58,278 nucleotides of DNA, taken from positions 248,180-306,457 of the forward strand of contig NW_003120928.1 of the NCBI RefSeq assembly GCF_000003605.2, read 5' to 3'. The stretch is from Saccoglossus kowalevskii (lineage: Eukaryota; Hemichordata; Enteropneusta; Harrimaniidae). Below are positions 39,001 to 54,000 of the stretch, piece by piece (position 1 is the first letter of the stretch; every line of letters starts with the position of its first letter). The position numbers and the translations under genes are program-made. The notes under the pieces were generated by a model. The model searched no databases and was not told the origin of the DNA. It saw only the letters and a list, made by a program, of their open reading frames with translations.

Positions 39001-42000
39001 AATTATTAATTACCTGCTGCACAGTGGCTATATCTTGTTCATCTCCTCTCGAATAATCGTCTGTAGAATTCTACGGTGATGAAATGTACATTGTTAACAG
39101 TAAAACTTCGATGTGGCAACATGAATGACTTCTAAATCCAAAAGTTTGTACCACAAATTATACAACCTTTCCCAACCTTTACAATAAAACTAGTTTTGCC
39201 AAAAAGAGATATCATTTGACAATTATATTAACATCACAAAACTCAAAATTGGAATTTAAAAATTACACTAAAAATCGAAAGTACACTAACTGTTATATCG
39301 AATGCATATCGCACAACACTGGATCATAGTAAAATATATAATAACTCACAGATTCAAATTCAAAATAAGAAGCCACCGTGCCCAGATAACTGACTGCAAG
39401 TAATGGATCTTGTGTTTTCAGCTGACCAAACACACCTCCACCTGTTTCAATATGTGCCATCACATCTACAATGATATCTTCGAGGTTTCCTTCCATGACC
39501 TTGATTGAAAAAGGCAAAGCGGATCATTATATTAATAGTTTTCAAAATGTAAATGTATACTTCATTTTACAAATACGTTGATAATTATGACAACGGACAT
39601 CAACACACATAAGTAAATTTCTATATTAAGTGACGTGAACGGAAACCCGCTCAAAGCGTCGATATCGTTTTTATCTGTAGTCGTCCATCAACGAAGACCA
39701 TGTTTTTGAGAGATTTTATTATGTCACAGTGCTAGGTGCCAAACGAATACACTTTCACACGCAGTGAACGACAATGCCTTCATTCACCGTTATAATCTTC
39801 GAAGTCACGGACGCACTTTCTCACAAGAGGGCACAATTTACAAAAATGGTGTATTAATCAAACTCAAATAAGCATGCTGGGAGATATGATCACTAATTAT
39901 GGACTTTAACCACGGTATATAAATAATTTATACGAATCTAATTCACGTTATGAGTCCTTTATGATTGCACTTTATAAACGTTATCTGTTTGTTTTTTTCA
40001 CTTAATTTTTTTGTCTCGGAGCATATTATATAAGGTCGGTTACTTTAAAGCAGGGGAGTCGTCACCTGCGCATGCGTCAGATGGTCATAGCGTGTCATGG
40101 TTTACAAACAAGCGTCTACCCATGAGCCTTTGCACTTTGAGCGTGTGTTGCTATCGTCGCTTGGGACTCACTTCCCGCGCGTGCGCAAGTGACGACCCTC
40201 CCGCTTTAACCTTAGTCAACTCGTGACCCTCATAACTTAATACTGTTTTGACGAATAATACTTTATTCTGTCAGTTCAATTCAAAATTATTATTGTAAAC
40301 CCCACGCACATTGGCACCACTATTTCGGCGTAAATGCTGGTTCGAGAGACTATAGGGAAAAGCACCCATACCTGAATTGACAGTATAGTTTCATGACTGG
40401 CCCCACCATATGAATCTAATACAGAAACAACTACGTCTACTTCATAATTGGCTTCGGCCTTTCCGCTGCGCAGATACAATGGCGGACTTTCAGTTTGCTG
40501 ACTAGAATAAACAAGTTCAGGTTGCACCACAGAACCTTTATCCCGCATTCGTATGTCGACTATCAAACCAGGAGAGTTGGTGCCTGGTGCAGGGTCAGAC
40601 ACGCCCTCCATGCTTGAAGCATTTCCTTCGTCTTTCCAGTCGATGCACGTGACAACAAAACCAGTTTGCAATACAAAACCTAGTATACATTGTAAATCGA
40701 ACAACCGAGAAGTTTGCAAATTAGTATGTATGTGATTTCAATTAATAAAAAATATTCTATCAGATATTTCACTATATTCTAAATAATGAATCACTACAAT
40801 ATTTGTTATTCATATACGTCATTTCGACGTCACATGAATGATTCGTCGTAGAGGGCGAGATTTATAGGAATGACGTATAATCCTGAATTGAAGAAAACCA
40901 ATTTGGGAAATACATGTACAGCAACACATGATATATACATGTCAACAAAGTTTGTCTTGCCGTGACTTAAATTATGAGTAGATGATGTCATACATCAAAG
41001 TCGAGATAATTGCAAATTTGTAACATATTACATACACAGTCAGCTGGCGCACGCGTGATAATAAAATAAATGCGATATTTACTATATGAGGGCCGCCATC
41101 TTGAATGCGGCATAAAACAAAATAATAGAGAAGTTGTGAAACGCGTTTTTCAGATTCCTACAAATGAGAACAACAATATAAATGCCAATCTTTCACAGAA
41201 ATACGATCCGTTGTGGGAATATTAAGCCAACCGATAACGAAATTCGACCGAATTCGTCGTTTTTGTGTGGAAAAATCCCTTAAATACGAACACCCAATTA
41301 CACCAAGAACATAGAACACTTTTCTGGGGCAATTTGAAACCCAAAAGTGTCATTCCAGCTCAGCAGCGCTAGCAAATCAGCGACGGTTTTACAGTTAGAT
41401 GACAATTTCAGTATTATCAGTTACTCTCCATACACTCACCCGATGTTGGTTGAATGCTGCAACTGCCACCACTAGGCAATTCATTCACTAACAATGTAAA
41501 CATAGTCATATTATGCTTGCCGTTCTGTTGGATTGCCCCTGATACTCCTAACATGTACATTTCACCAGCTTGCAGATAATTTTCCTCTATGGCAATACTT
41601 TGTGAGCTGATATCTGAGAAACGTAAACAAAATACTTTGTGTTCAGCTCCTAGTGTAAACACAAATCAGTGATAATAATGTAGCGGAAGTAAAATTAAAA
41701 TAAACTTAATAAGAAGTTCTGTAAATGATAAATATTAATCTCAAAAATCAACAAAATTGTGTGATTATGGGGTAAAGAAGTACGACAAGCGAGGTGGCTC
41801 ACATTAAGACGCATTAAAAAAATTTTTATTTCGTTTTTATAATCCATTTGAATTTTATAATAATATTCATTTTCAAATTAATTTTCGGATATTTGATTCC
41901 CTTTCCAATTTTAAAATAAATTTGAAAGTGAAAATAGACTTTAAAACGAAAATGAATTTGAAAATGTGGTATAAAATCAAAATCGAAATAGAAAGTGTTT

Positions 42001-45000
42001 TTGGCTGCCATACCCGAAATATTACAAATAAATAAATAAATAGAGGTATTGCAATGTGATGTACTCCGGGCTTGTTCACGACTATATGAGAATGACCGAA
42101 CGAAACGTTAGCGGCCGTTGTCAGAAAATCTATTCTGTGAACGTTCTCCATCATGTTCGCCAGCTAAGGATTGTTTAATCGACCAACGTCATACCACTAT
42201 TCCGAAAGACTCTATTAAGCCAACACCTATTTAAGTGCGCCCTCTTTGGCGCACTTAAATAACATGCATTACTTTCCCAGATAGAGATTGAGGTGACATT
42301 ATAGACTGGCAAAGTCGGGACTTCATTTCGTTTTACAAAAAAAATATATTTAATTGTCAATTTGGCCTTTTTACCGTGATCACGAAAACTAGCGTGACCG
42401 CGAAAGAAATCCCGACTGGAGGCATCTGCAGGCATTTGACTGCTATTAATTATTCGTGATGTCATTGATTATTCAAGAGTGGGCGGGTGAAAGATTGGGT
42501 CACATTGGAAATGGCGGACTAGTGCACGGAAACACGTCTACTGCTAGTCGTATCTTGTAGTTTAGAACTGAAAATGTAGCTGACACGGGATAAACTGTTA
42601 TAATGTAGTGTAGTGTAGATTAAATTAGAATTATGGTGGTAGTGGTGCTGGGGTTTAGTTATTTCACTTTCAAAATGACAACGAATTTTACCGCGACAAC
42701 ACCGAGAAAGAAAGTTAGTAAGGTAGTTTTGTCGCCACAGACAAGCAGCAAGACATGTGTAATTTGCAACAAATCCGCAAATCATACTGGCCTCTGATTG
42801 GTTTAAACTACACGCTAAAAAACGACCGTGTTTTTATGATGTCGATAGAGGGCGCAGAGGACGTTACCAGTCGGGGTGATTTCGCGGCGAGTGGGGAACA
42901 TATTTGTTTTAATTAAAAATTACAACTATGATTGAAAAAAATCGCCCCGACTATGGCCAGTCTAGTGCCATTATACAGTGAGGAAGGAACATCCATAGTT
43001 ATAAAATACCCGGAATAAAGCCAACAGTTTCATTTATGTATGAGTCCCTGTCAATTGAACGTTGTCACGGGAGATTACGAGCTGAAGATAGTGAGCGACA
43101 GTTGGTTGTATAGGCAGAATGTACTACATATTATACTGGTTCGAGTGCAAAACGAATAAAACTAACCGATGTATTTCACAACATTTCTTGTTATCTATCA
43201 GCACATATAAAATGAGCATCAGACATGTGAATAGCTGAATAAAGAATTCGCTTACCCGGGGTAATGTATGACTCATAACCCGGCATTTCTACATATAAAT
43301 CTGATGTCATTTTCCATAAGGTCCACGAGAAGGTTAGGTTATACAGTGCAATGCATGATGTACACACAGTATATGCCGTAAAAACTACGGATGGATTTAT
43401 CTTCTCACCACAGTTTGTCACACACCTTACGTAATAGATAACATAGAAAATTTAATATCATGGTTATCATTAAGAAAAAATACATTACACATATATTATT
43501 ATACCACATAACCCCAACAGCCAATCAAAATCGCGCATTTATATATATATTTGCATGTTGACTTCTCAGCGACCAAAGTCGTAATATTCGGCTTTTGTGT
43601 GCGTGCAGGCATTACAATCGATCTAACAAAATGTAAATTCACTGTTCAGGTTTGTCGGCGCTTTCTCGGAGAAACACCTGCAATTTATGATTAGGTCAAA
43701 CAACCACCCTTAAAATTTTAGTTCAACAAGGTATCTTGTATTACTTGGGTCGAGTTATGTTCGATAGGTTAATACTTATAAATAGAAGATAAACATTGTA
43801 CAACACTAATCATATCGATTGGCCCGACCGTAGTTGCTGCATTGTGTACGGTTGGCGCTTGAATTTTCCCCGGCACTCCAGGATTTTGTTTTGCTATTTG
43901 CGGCATTTAATGATCAACCATGCTTGATCGAGTTCGTGCTTTAATTAATTTCAAAATTAATGGACTAAATTTCATGCACAAATACTGTTCATGTAATTAA
44001 CTTACATTATTTGTAGTTCCGGTGAAGGCGTATCTAAGAAATAAAAAAAAAAAACATTGTTACCGGCATGTAATTATATTGCATAAAATGTCATCTCACT
44101 GGAGCACAATGGAGCATATCAGAATATACTCTTTTCCACTTAGACTACAACGAGGAACACTATAGCGTTTGTGCTTTTTGCAAGTACCATAACTAACTCA
44201 TGAACAATGACGAGACAAGCAATGATAACACACACATATCCTGTATATTGATGGTACTTGTCGCTTCACGAGGCACGTCGGGCGTCGTAGTACTACAAAT
44301 AAATTGAACGCGTGACTAATAAACCAGAACAGTGGCGCAACATAGTATCTACATTATACAAGCTCATGTTTTTTCTATATAATTGTCATTGTTGTATTAT
44401 CCTAGTCATGTTTTACAACACAACACAACACGACATGACTTAACACTAACGTTGTTTTTCGCCTAAGACAATGTAATATAATGAGTGTATATAATCACTG
44501 ATATAATTAATGTCACATGTCTAGTGCAGACCAAGGAGTTGTAATTGCATATATATCACACACGAAGCAGGACATGCACCCTTATCCCGAAACGTCAGAC
44601 ATCACTTTTTGGCGTTATGACTTGAGATCCATGTACCTTTCGCGCACTAGTGGTGACAAGCTATTGTATACTCCTTATCAGTTGTGCTATGCAAACATTA
44701 TATATGTCTGATAGGTATATTATTATTTTATTTGACAGACTACAATTCAGGGCAACCCATCACCTAAGTGAATTTGCCTTTGTATTTAATGACTATCTAT
44801 AAGGAGTCAAACTGTGTTGTGAGCAAAGTTGTTAAACAGTTCTCATATACCAATACTCACCCAACAAGCACTGTCCCATGTATTCGATTGCCCACTTTCC
44901 GTATTTACATAACACCGAGTCATTGCCTGCTAAGTAGTAATCCTCGAAGCATTCAAAGTGTACAACATCCAAATGTTCAAAGTCTTGCTTATTGTTGTCC

Positions 45001-48000
45001 TCCACCAAAAAGCCATTATCTGGTGTTGGTGGTCTGTCACATGTGTCTTGGGAAAATTAAATGGTTACATGTTTATTGATTGATCAATGCATAATATGAA
45101 AGGAAACTACGACGTATTTCGTCGTGTATGACCCTAGTATAGATCCTAGACATAAATGGTCGCCGGAATCTCATTTAGAACGAGAAATGTAATTTGGTTT
45201 TGTCCGTCAAGTAGTGTCTTATTCTCTCCCATTTACGGATTCACTATAACAAGTACCCAGGTAACATGGAACAGTAGACACAGTGACGGGTGCATAAAAC
45301 AAATGTGATGGTCAAAACAATTTGTTCGGTTCTTCCGTTCATTTGCGGCAACAATCTACTGACAGTTTTAAACTTCAGAAATACAATGAATTTTCTGCTC
45401 TCTGGGAGAAAGTAAAATATTTAAGCAAAATTAATGTACATTGTAAATAATTTAATTTGAATTTTGATAGTAGCGTAATGGCCCATTCGCCAATAGACAG
45501 ACAATAACTATACAATACTCACAAATTGAACAAGTTTCCAACTCGCTCGGTACCCATTCACCATACGCACATGTTGAAGAATTCTCTCCAGATAAATAGT
45601 ACCCATCATTACATTCAAAATATATCACATCCTGGTGCAAAAATATGTCATAACTTCCCAACGATTGACTATTATTTGGTGCTGTTGGCGCATCGCAAGT
45701 ATCTGTAAAAAAAACATCAGATATGCCATACCATGTCATTGCAACTGGAGAATTTTGAAATATACGTATTGAAATTTTGAAATATACATATTGAAATTTT
45801 GAAATATACATATAAAAAGTGTATCTACTGCTGAGTAAGGTAAACTGGTCGGTCGGTTACATAGTTATTAGTTACTTACAAATGTAGCATTCCATATTAT
45901 TTGGCACCCAATTTCCGTAAGCACATGTTGATGAATCTTGGCCCACTAGATAGAAACCGTCGTCACACCCAATAGTGATAGTGTCTCCATGCTTTAAGGG
46001 CAGAGTGATATTTTCCACTATGTAACTAGAAGGAGGTATCACAGGCGAATCACATGTATCTGTTGAATTATAAAGTGTAAGAAATACAAATTCAAACACT
46101 TACTTACATGATGCCGAAAAGATAATTGTTGAATGTACATTATTCTCCCTCACATATGAACACATGGTAAAAGTACCCAGAACACAAACTTCGTCAAAAT
46201 AGAACAGAGCTGCAAAGTACATTCTCTACGAACACATTTGCCCTATTGTGTTAGTCTTATGCAAAAACGTTTACCTTACTCACATATGATTTCAAATTCT
46301 TTTTGAAAAGAAAATCAAAACAAAATCAAATTGTGTCTTGGATAGTTTGTTCAGTCAACGGATCAGACAAAGATTCACATATACGCCAATTTGAAGAATG
46401 CTGCTGCGAAGCATAGGGTTAGTAAAGAGGTATGGTAAAGTATATTAAATGTAATAATAATAGTTTACCATATATTTTTTTTAATGAACCTAAGAGCTAC
46501 CTAAACGTAAGTTAAATTCGATTAGATATTAATAGCGAGCGTAGCAAGTGTGACCGGAAGCCTCACGTGAAGAGAGCTTTACACATAACATATGAATATA
46601 TAGAAGAGTATGGAAGAAATCTATATACCCTAATAGTTTGAAAACGACGCACTACCGGCGCCGCCATTTTGTTTGTTGCGTCACAGATTATGCAAAGCGA
46701 AACAGCTCAATCATGATAAAACATCTTCATAATGTTGTTCAATGATAAAGCAATCGTTTTCTGACAACATACTGAGAAGTGTTCAACTTTGAATAGTGTT
46801 TCGGGTCATTCTGAATCGTGCGTGAACTTACACCTCGTATAGATTATGAAAAATGTTAGACTCATTAATTGGTTGTGTTGTCACTGACAAATATACTCAC
46901 AGATCAAACAGTATGTTGTGTTTTGTGGTGTCCATATCCCATTATCACAGACAGTTGGGTCCTCCATTATCGAGTAGTAACCGTCATTGCAGCCAAAATA
47001 TATAACATCAAGATGCTTGAAGGGCATTATGGTGGTGCTGTCATTCAGCAAATAGCTATGATCCGGTATCACGGGAGCGTCGCATGGAACTATAAAGAAT
47101 ACGATGAAATGGTCTTTCTTAGTTTAAAAGAGAACACTTGTTAAAATATACATATTTACACAAAATAAATATATTGACGAAGAGCCAAGGTTTGGAATCA
47201 AAGACAATAAGCTTTTTAAACTATTGAAACAGGTTGGCTATGGTGGATTCGAACGTGAGTCTGATTTATTAGGGTTATACCGGAAGAATGAAAACAATTG
47301 ACTGAAACGTAATGATAACGCATTACATTGAAATGTTTTCGTTTATGCAAATGAAAACTGATATATGTCAATCACATCAATGAAGTGAAATCATGTCAGC
47401 ATTTGTTTGCGTTTTCGACGTGTTGTCGTGGTTATTTGAATATTATAGCCGCGGCGTTTTAGTGTAGTGAGCAAACATATGGTCAGCATCCTGTGAATGA
47501 CACTCAGTTCTCTGTCGTAGATGTCTCTGCTGCTGCGATTGAGGACTTTTTTGTACATCGACTATTTTTACTGAAGTTATTCCACTCACCAGGAGCACAT
47601 ATTGGTAATTCAGTCCATTGTTCATGTTTTCCTTGACACATAGCTGTGTCCTTTCCAGTCATATTGTAGTATCCATAGTTACACTCCAACGTCACGTTAT
47701 CCAGATAACTGTATGGCGCATAACCTATCTTGATGACGCTTTCTGTCAGTGGGGGTTCATCACATGGATCTGTTAATACGAATGATATAAAAACAAATAT
47801 TGTCACTTTGCACAACTTTGTAAAATGTATGCTTCCTATACAAGATTAACAGAAAATGCGATATTCAAATAAAGCTTTGCGTTATGTTGTACCAATGAAA
47901 TTTTCAAAACAAAGTGACGATTAAACACGTGGAGCTCAAACATATTAACATTTACTTAACAGAATGTTATTTTTGCCTGTTTGTGCAAATTTATTTTTTT

Positions 48001-51000
48001 CATTATCAATCACGTTTATGTATATTTCGGTTGAATGCAAATTATTTATCATTTATCCCATTATATCCATAAGTTACAGTGTCTTGTAGTTTTGCATTAA
48101 TACACTGCAAATTGCAATTATTTAACGATTTCGAAGTATTTATAAAATGGAACAAGCTTGAAATACGAAGTTTATAGTGAGAATGTTTTATTAATTAATT
48201 TCTTACTATACAGTCTTGCTCTGTTCTGGCATTCATCTAAACAGTAGATGGATCGGTTAAGCATATGACAGTAAAGTTATTACAAGACATGCTTCGTTCG
48301 TTGCAACGTTGCTTAATCTTGTGTAATTAATTAAGATGAACTATCGATTGTTTTTTTTTCAACCGTGCTTTTAACTTGTGATAATTAAATACGTTTTACA
48401 GTTAAATTATTTTTATTCTCAAAAACGTGACAGAAATGTATGGCTTCGGTGATTTCTTTTTCATGCGTGTATAAGTGTTCAAATGTTAGACTAAACATGT
48501 AAATGATCAAAACTGTTCACAAAACATTTATATGCTTACATACAATATTAATTCCATTTGATCTGACCAAATAAATTTACATTGACATAAAATTGTATGG
48601 GCTTTGTTTGAAAAAAATGTGAGTACTCTGTCTGCATTCGACCTGTTTAACACAACAACCAACTTTCCATTACTACGCAGTTATAGTTTGTAGCAAGATT
48701 GAAACTGTGCTTTCAAACTGATAAAAACATTGACAACAATAGCATTGCGAACCAGATTTTATAACCAGCATTTAGATAATATTTCCTTACGATTTTTAGA
48801 TCAATGTATTTGTATATGTATCTGTACATCAGTAATCTGTACATTGTAATTGCCAAGGCCACTTATATGATTTGATCCGAATACTGAATCATTTATCTTC
48901 CTGCATGTATTTCTCCGACAACATACATGTAATAAAGCACCATGGTTGTAGCGTAAGCAAACAGTGCAAGTAAACAGTTAACACGTTGTATGCATGCAAG
49001 GACCACATGAGACCTACGTCGAGCACGGCACTCCGCCAAGATCGCGGTACATTGAACTGTTTAACAAGAACAGCCGTCTTCACAAATAGTGTACGTACCT
49101 CCTTGACATATGTATTCAACTACATAACTACATTCTGTATCGTCCCATTCTTGTCTCACTGCGTTCCTTCAAGTAAGAAATGTTATACATTATTTTTTGT
49201 AGTAAGTAGACACTCATTTATATTGCACGCCCGCAGCTGTTAACGCTTTGTTATTTGCGCATCAATAATAGGGGATTTTCCGTTCGACTGCGAGATCTCG
49301 CGATTTGCGTGAAAGATGCGCACCGAACGTCTTCCGCAAAAATCGAACGATTTGATTTTAAACCCGAATTTCTTTATTTCGCTGCTCACATCGACGGCCG
49401 ATCTTCCACAGAGGAATATTGCTTCTGAATTCTTACTTCATTGAAACTGACCAGCATTAAATGTGCATAGCACATTATTAAGCATGGAAATATACACCAA
49501 AAATACTTTCACGTTTGTCGAATTCCACGCGATGTTTGATGCGACTACGACGCTATGACCTTTGTTTGTCCTGTTTTTACGTTCGATTTCACGCATAACG
49601 CGGGATCTCGTAGTGAACGGAAAATGGTCTATTTAATGCATACAACTTCACATTGGAATGGCCATTGTTTTGTTTTTTTACCGCAAACATTTTTATTATA
49701 AATTATTTCTGCGTGTTGTTCGCGTTGTCCTTGTTCATGAAAAATCTTACAATTTGACATCGAACTGATCTTTCTAATTTATGTTTTTCCTAAAACACCT
49801 CGTCAGAAATGTGGTTGATATGGGTTCAAATCCTTTCAATTCTTTAAATTGTTGATAAAAAATTTATTTGTTCATCTCGTCAATCCCAGACGTTGCACTT
49901 TGCCTAAACTTACACGGACGGCAAGATGCAAGAGGTTTACAAAATGATTGTGTTTTAGACATGTAGCTAAGACAATTCCGGATTAAAATGTATGTACAGT
50001 TATCTGTGGAAATTATACTCTGCATATGAATACAAGTGTGACCGGTTTAAAATCTGCACAAGAAAAATGAAATAAACCAACTGCCAGAACAATGGGTCAC
50101 AAGACCAAAACTTGTATAATTTCCGAAACAATAGACCAAGTAAGGACCAAAATTCAACACTGTTTTCACACTTTCTACATAAACTTTGGCATCTTTCAAC
50201 GCTTGTTTTAAACTTTGCACCTCCGTTTTCAAGTTCTCCATACTATAGCTAGTTTCACACTTCGAACCTTTCATTCCCAAATTTCCACGCTAGTTTCATA
50301 CTTTGCACTTGTGATTTCCAACTATCAACGGTTTTCACATCATTTTTGCAACTATCCATGCCAGTTTAACATTTTGCACCCCACTTTCCACGTAACTTTC
50401 CACGCTAGTTACACACTTTCTACCAAAGTTTTACAATTTTCCACATTAGTTTACAATTTGCAAATTCACAAGCTTGTTTTAAAATACAATACAATTACAA
50501 TGCTCATTTGCAACTTTTAACGTTCACTAGTTTGTTGGTGAGTATTTCCCTAGACATATTCATTGCAACGTGGGTTTAAGTCGAACATATCTGCTTGCAG
50601 CTATATTTTCCATATAGACATTACCTATTCACAAAGCTGCTTGATACACGTGGCGTCATTGGCGGTATTATTCACTAGGTTCATGAAAAATACTAGCCCA
50701 TGATGTCACTATTATCGACAAGCTTTAGTAATAACGCATCGATTCGGGTTGGATTTTATGAAGAAAACTGTTTCCTACACATTACATGTTAACAATTAAC
50801 TCGTAGACATTTAAAACATGTTTATTCTAATTTCCACTTATGTAACATACAGTTGTCAGGTGCAGCCAATGAAGCTGTTCATCGGGAAAGCTGTTCTAAG
50901 GGATTTTTGTTGAGGACAGGGGATTTTTTCTATTTTTTGTAGGGGCGGGAAATATCAGTACCCCTAGTGGGCAGGGCAGATTTCTAAAAAAATGCAAGGA

Positions 51001-54000
51001 CAGGGAAACTTTTTTTAGTGCGTAGGATACTTACATAACAAAAATATCGCAGGGTGGGCAAAACAGCCTTCAGGGCAGGGTATAATAAAAAACGCATTGG
51101 GGATCATAACATCTGCTAAATGTGGGCAGCCGTGTGCTATCAATAACAGATTTTCTGAGTGGTTATTGTATTCAAGAAGCCCATAGAAGCCAATGACTCG
51201 ATGAATTACGCCACCAATCGGCACAGCAATGTAGGTTATGTCACTGTGAATATTCACCCGGGATATTCACAAACATTGTACTGCAACCAGTGTAAGTAGA
51301 GTTCATAACAGTCAATCACTATGAATGTACGAAGTTGATGTTACACCTCGGCAGTGGCTGTCCGACCACAACGAGAGAAGAGTAGGGGAAAAAACATTTT
51401 ATTTTTAAAGAGAGGGAGGGGAAAGATTAATTAAGTCAGCAGGAGGGCAAGTCGGCGGGAGGGGAGTAGGCAAAAAAGTTGTTTTTTTAATGAGAGCGGG
51501 AAAAAAAAGATGAATTTGGTCAGCAGGAGAGGAAGACATTTGTTTTCAGGTGGAGGGTAGCTTATGAACAGCTTTTAATTTCCCCACATTCCTTTATATT
51601 AATTAGCATACTTCAAAAGGCCCATAAAATAAATTTTGTCCCAGAAAATTGACTATTTCAATTAATTGCACGTTGGCTGCACCTGAGTTTTACATGTTTT
51701 GACAGACATTTTGGATGATAACCACAAATGAGTGCATTGTCCTGATCCATCCGGGTTATATAGTGACCAACATTGGTAACATTGACTATTTCAATTAATT
51801 GCACGTTGGCTGCACCTGAGTTTTACATGTTTTGACAGACATTATTGGATTATAAGCCTACGACAGTCATCGGAAGGTACACTGACACATCATCACGTAT
51901 TTACACTGACTATAACAACATTTAGATGTATCACACACCAGACTCGTATAATTTTCATACACAATTTAAATACCTTTTAAATGGTAAGGGTAAGGATGAC
52001 AAACCACCACAGTGACAAGATACTTACCACAAATGAGCGCATTGTCCTGATCCATCCGGGTTATATAGTGACCAACATTGGTAGCTTCCCGTTTGTCCGT
52101 CACTGTGCACCCAATTCCCGTCAACATTACGTAAGTCGATCCACCCATCGTATGATTCAAAGTTTTCAAACATCAAGAAATTCTTCAGGCTCATGTGTGT
52201 GTAGATGCTAGTATCTTTGACAAGGTTCATGCCTTTGTTCGTGCACGCAGATACGGCTGAATCGAAACTGGCCTTGACTGTGTTCAAGTCGAGGGTATCC
52301 AATGTTTTGATCATTTGCTTCATTGCAGCATCTGTGGGAATCATGTAACCATACTATGACGTCATAAGTCAGAATCCGATGGATTCATAAAAAAAATGTG
52401 CTGGTCTTCAAATCTCTGTAAGTATGTATACGTTTTGAACAAAGCCAGGAACACGTGTACAAGTTGCACATGACTTGGCAGTACAACCTCAAGTTGTGGT
52501 TGAAGTATTGTAAATCAGATATTACCCCGCACTTGTGAATTAGTGTGTATATGATACGTGAGGAATTTGAAAGAAAAGTCAGGTGTTTCTGGTGCACAAG
52601 TGAAATCTCTTTTTGGATTTCTAAATAAATAGGCTATATACCAAACATACACTGCTGAATATTGATGATAGTCAGTTTCTAAGAAGTTATTTTACACTAG
52701 TAAACAGAGACGAATCATTGATCACAAATGAGGTGATCAAAACAAATATGAAATATAATAAAACAAAATATTGTCACAGTAAACAAATGAATAAAAATGT
52801 CGATTTTATTGCTGTTTGTCATTGAACTTCAAGTTGATGAAAACTAGGGGAACACTTGCTGCCTGTTTTGCATTTATCATCATACATATATTTCCCGAGT
52901 AAAGCTGATATTTTTGCAAATGTTTCCATAAAAGAAGTAGAAAACACAGTTTGATTGGCCGGAAGAGTTAATAACCTTATGCTTTCATGAGCACTCTTGT
53001 GACGTCACAATGAGTTAAATGTGTAAAAACAATGTAGGACATTTTACCTTGTGGTTCACATGCGAACACTGTTGGAATTGTACATGACATATCGTTAAGC
53101 GCAGTCACACTTTGCCTGCAATACATAAGATGATACAATACTACTATTTTATAAAGCATGTTCTGGAAAAAGGGAATTCTGAACCAAGAGTCTGGATATG
53201 GTCGACGACGTTTGGCAACAACAAATAAAAGTGACCTTGCAAGTCCTGGAACAGACCATCGGGAATATCTCCAATTGCATTGCGTGGTTATATTCCAGCT
53301 GTGGACCTTTCTATGAATGTCGGATAGGAAAATGGAGCAGCAGAAACAAACAACTGATACCAATTAACAAAACAAGCTACGAAAAACACTTAAAGTACAC
53401 TACACTACACTACATAGTATAATAATTATATTCTAAATCATTATCATTCCGAGTCATAATCAAATGTTGTCTGTATGGACTCACCCAAGAGACATTGGAG
53501 TTTATGCATTTGACCTCAAGCTTATTATAGCTACCAACAATAATTTTATAAAACCTGCATAAATACTACTGATCCCTACATAATTAATGAGCTAGGCAAT
53601 TTATACTGCATATGTGTGAACAAAATTGGTTATTCCTGAAAATATATTGAAAATTGGTGATAAAAAAAATCAAGTCATTTTTTTGTAATATAGTCTGGTG
53701 GAAAGCTGGCTCTCACTGTCAAATTTTAGGCTCAGATATAAAGATGAAACAGAAGAAGCAAACTCTGTAGACTATTTAATCTTAAGTTTAACACAATCAT
53801 GAGTTTTTATAACGGTGCTTTTGTTTTTCATTTCTTGGGTCATCGATGAAGAAACAAATGACGAGATGTCTTGAGAAGTTTTTTGAGAAGTGTGAGTACA
53901 CTCTGCCCCGCTTGCACCAACCGCCATATTATTCAGTCTTAAGGTAGAGATGCAGTTTACCTGACAGGTATTTTAATTTGCTAATTAGGAAACCAAGATA

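Noticed and set aside
50047-50280. Minus-strand frame with a coiled-coil look
   Set aside because: It falls in a degenerate tandem repeat and is not needed by the phase chain between lectin exons.
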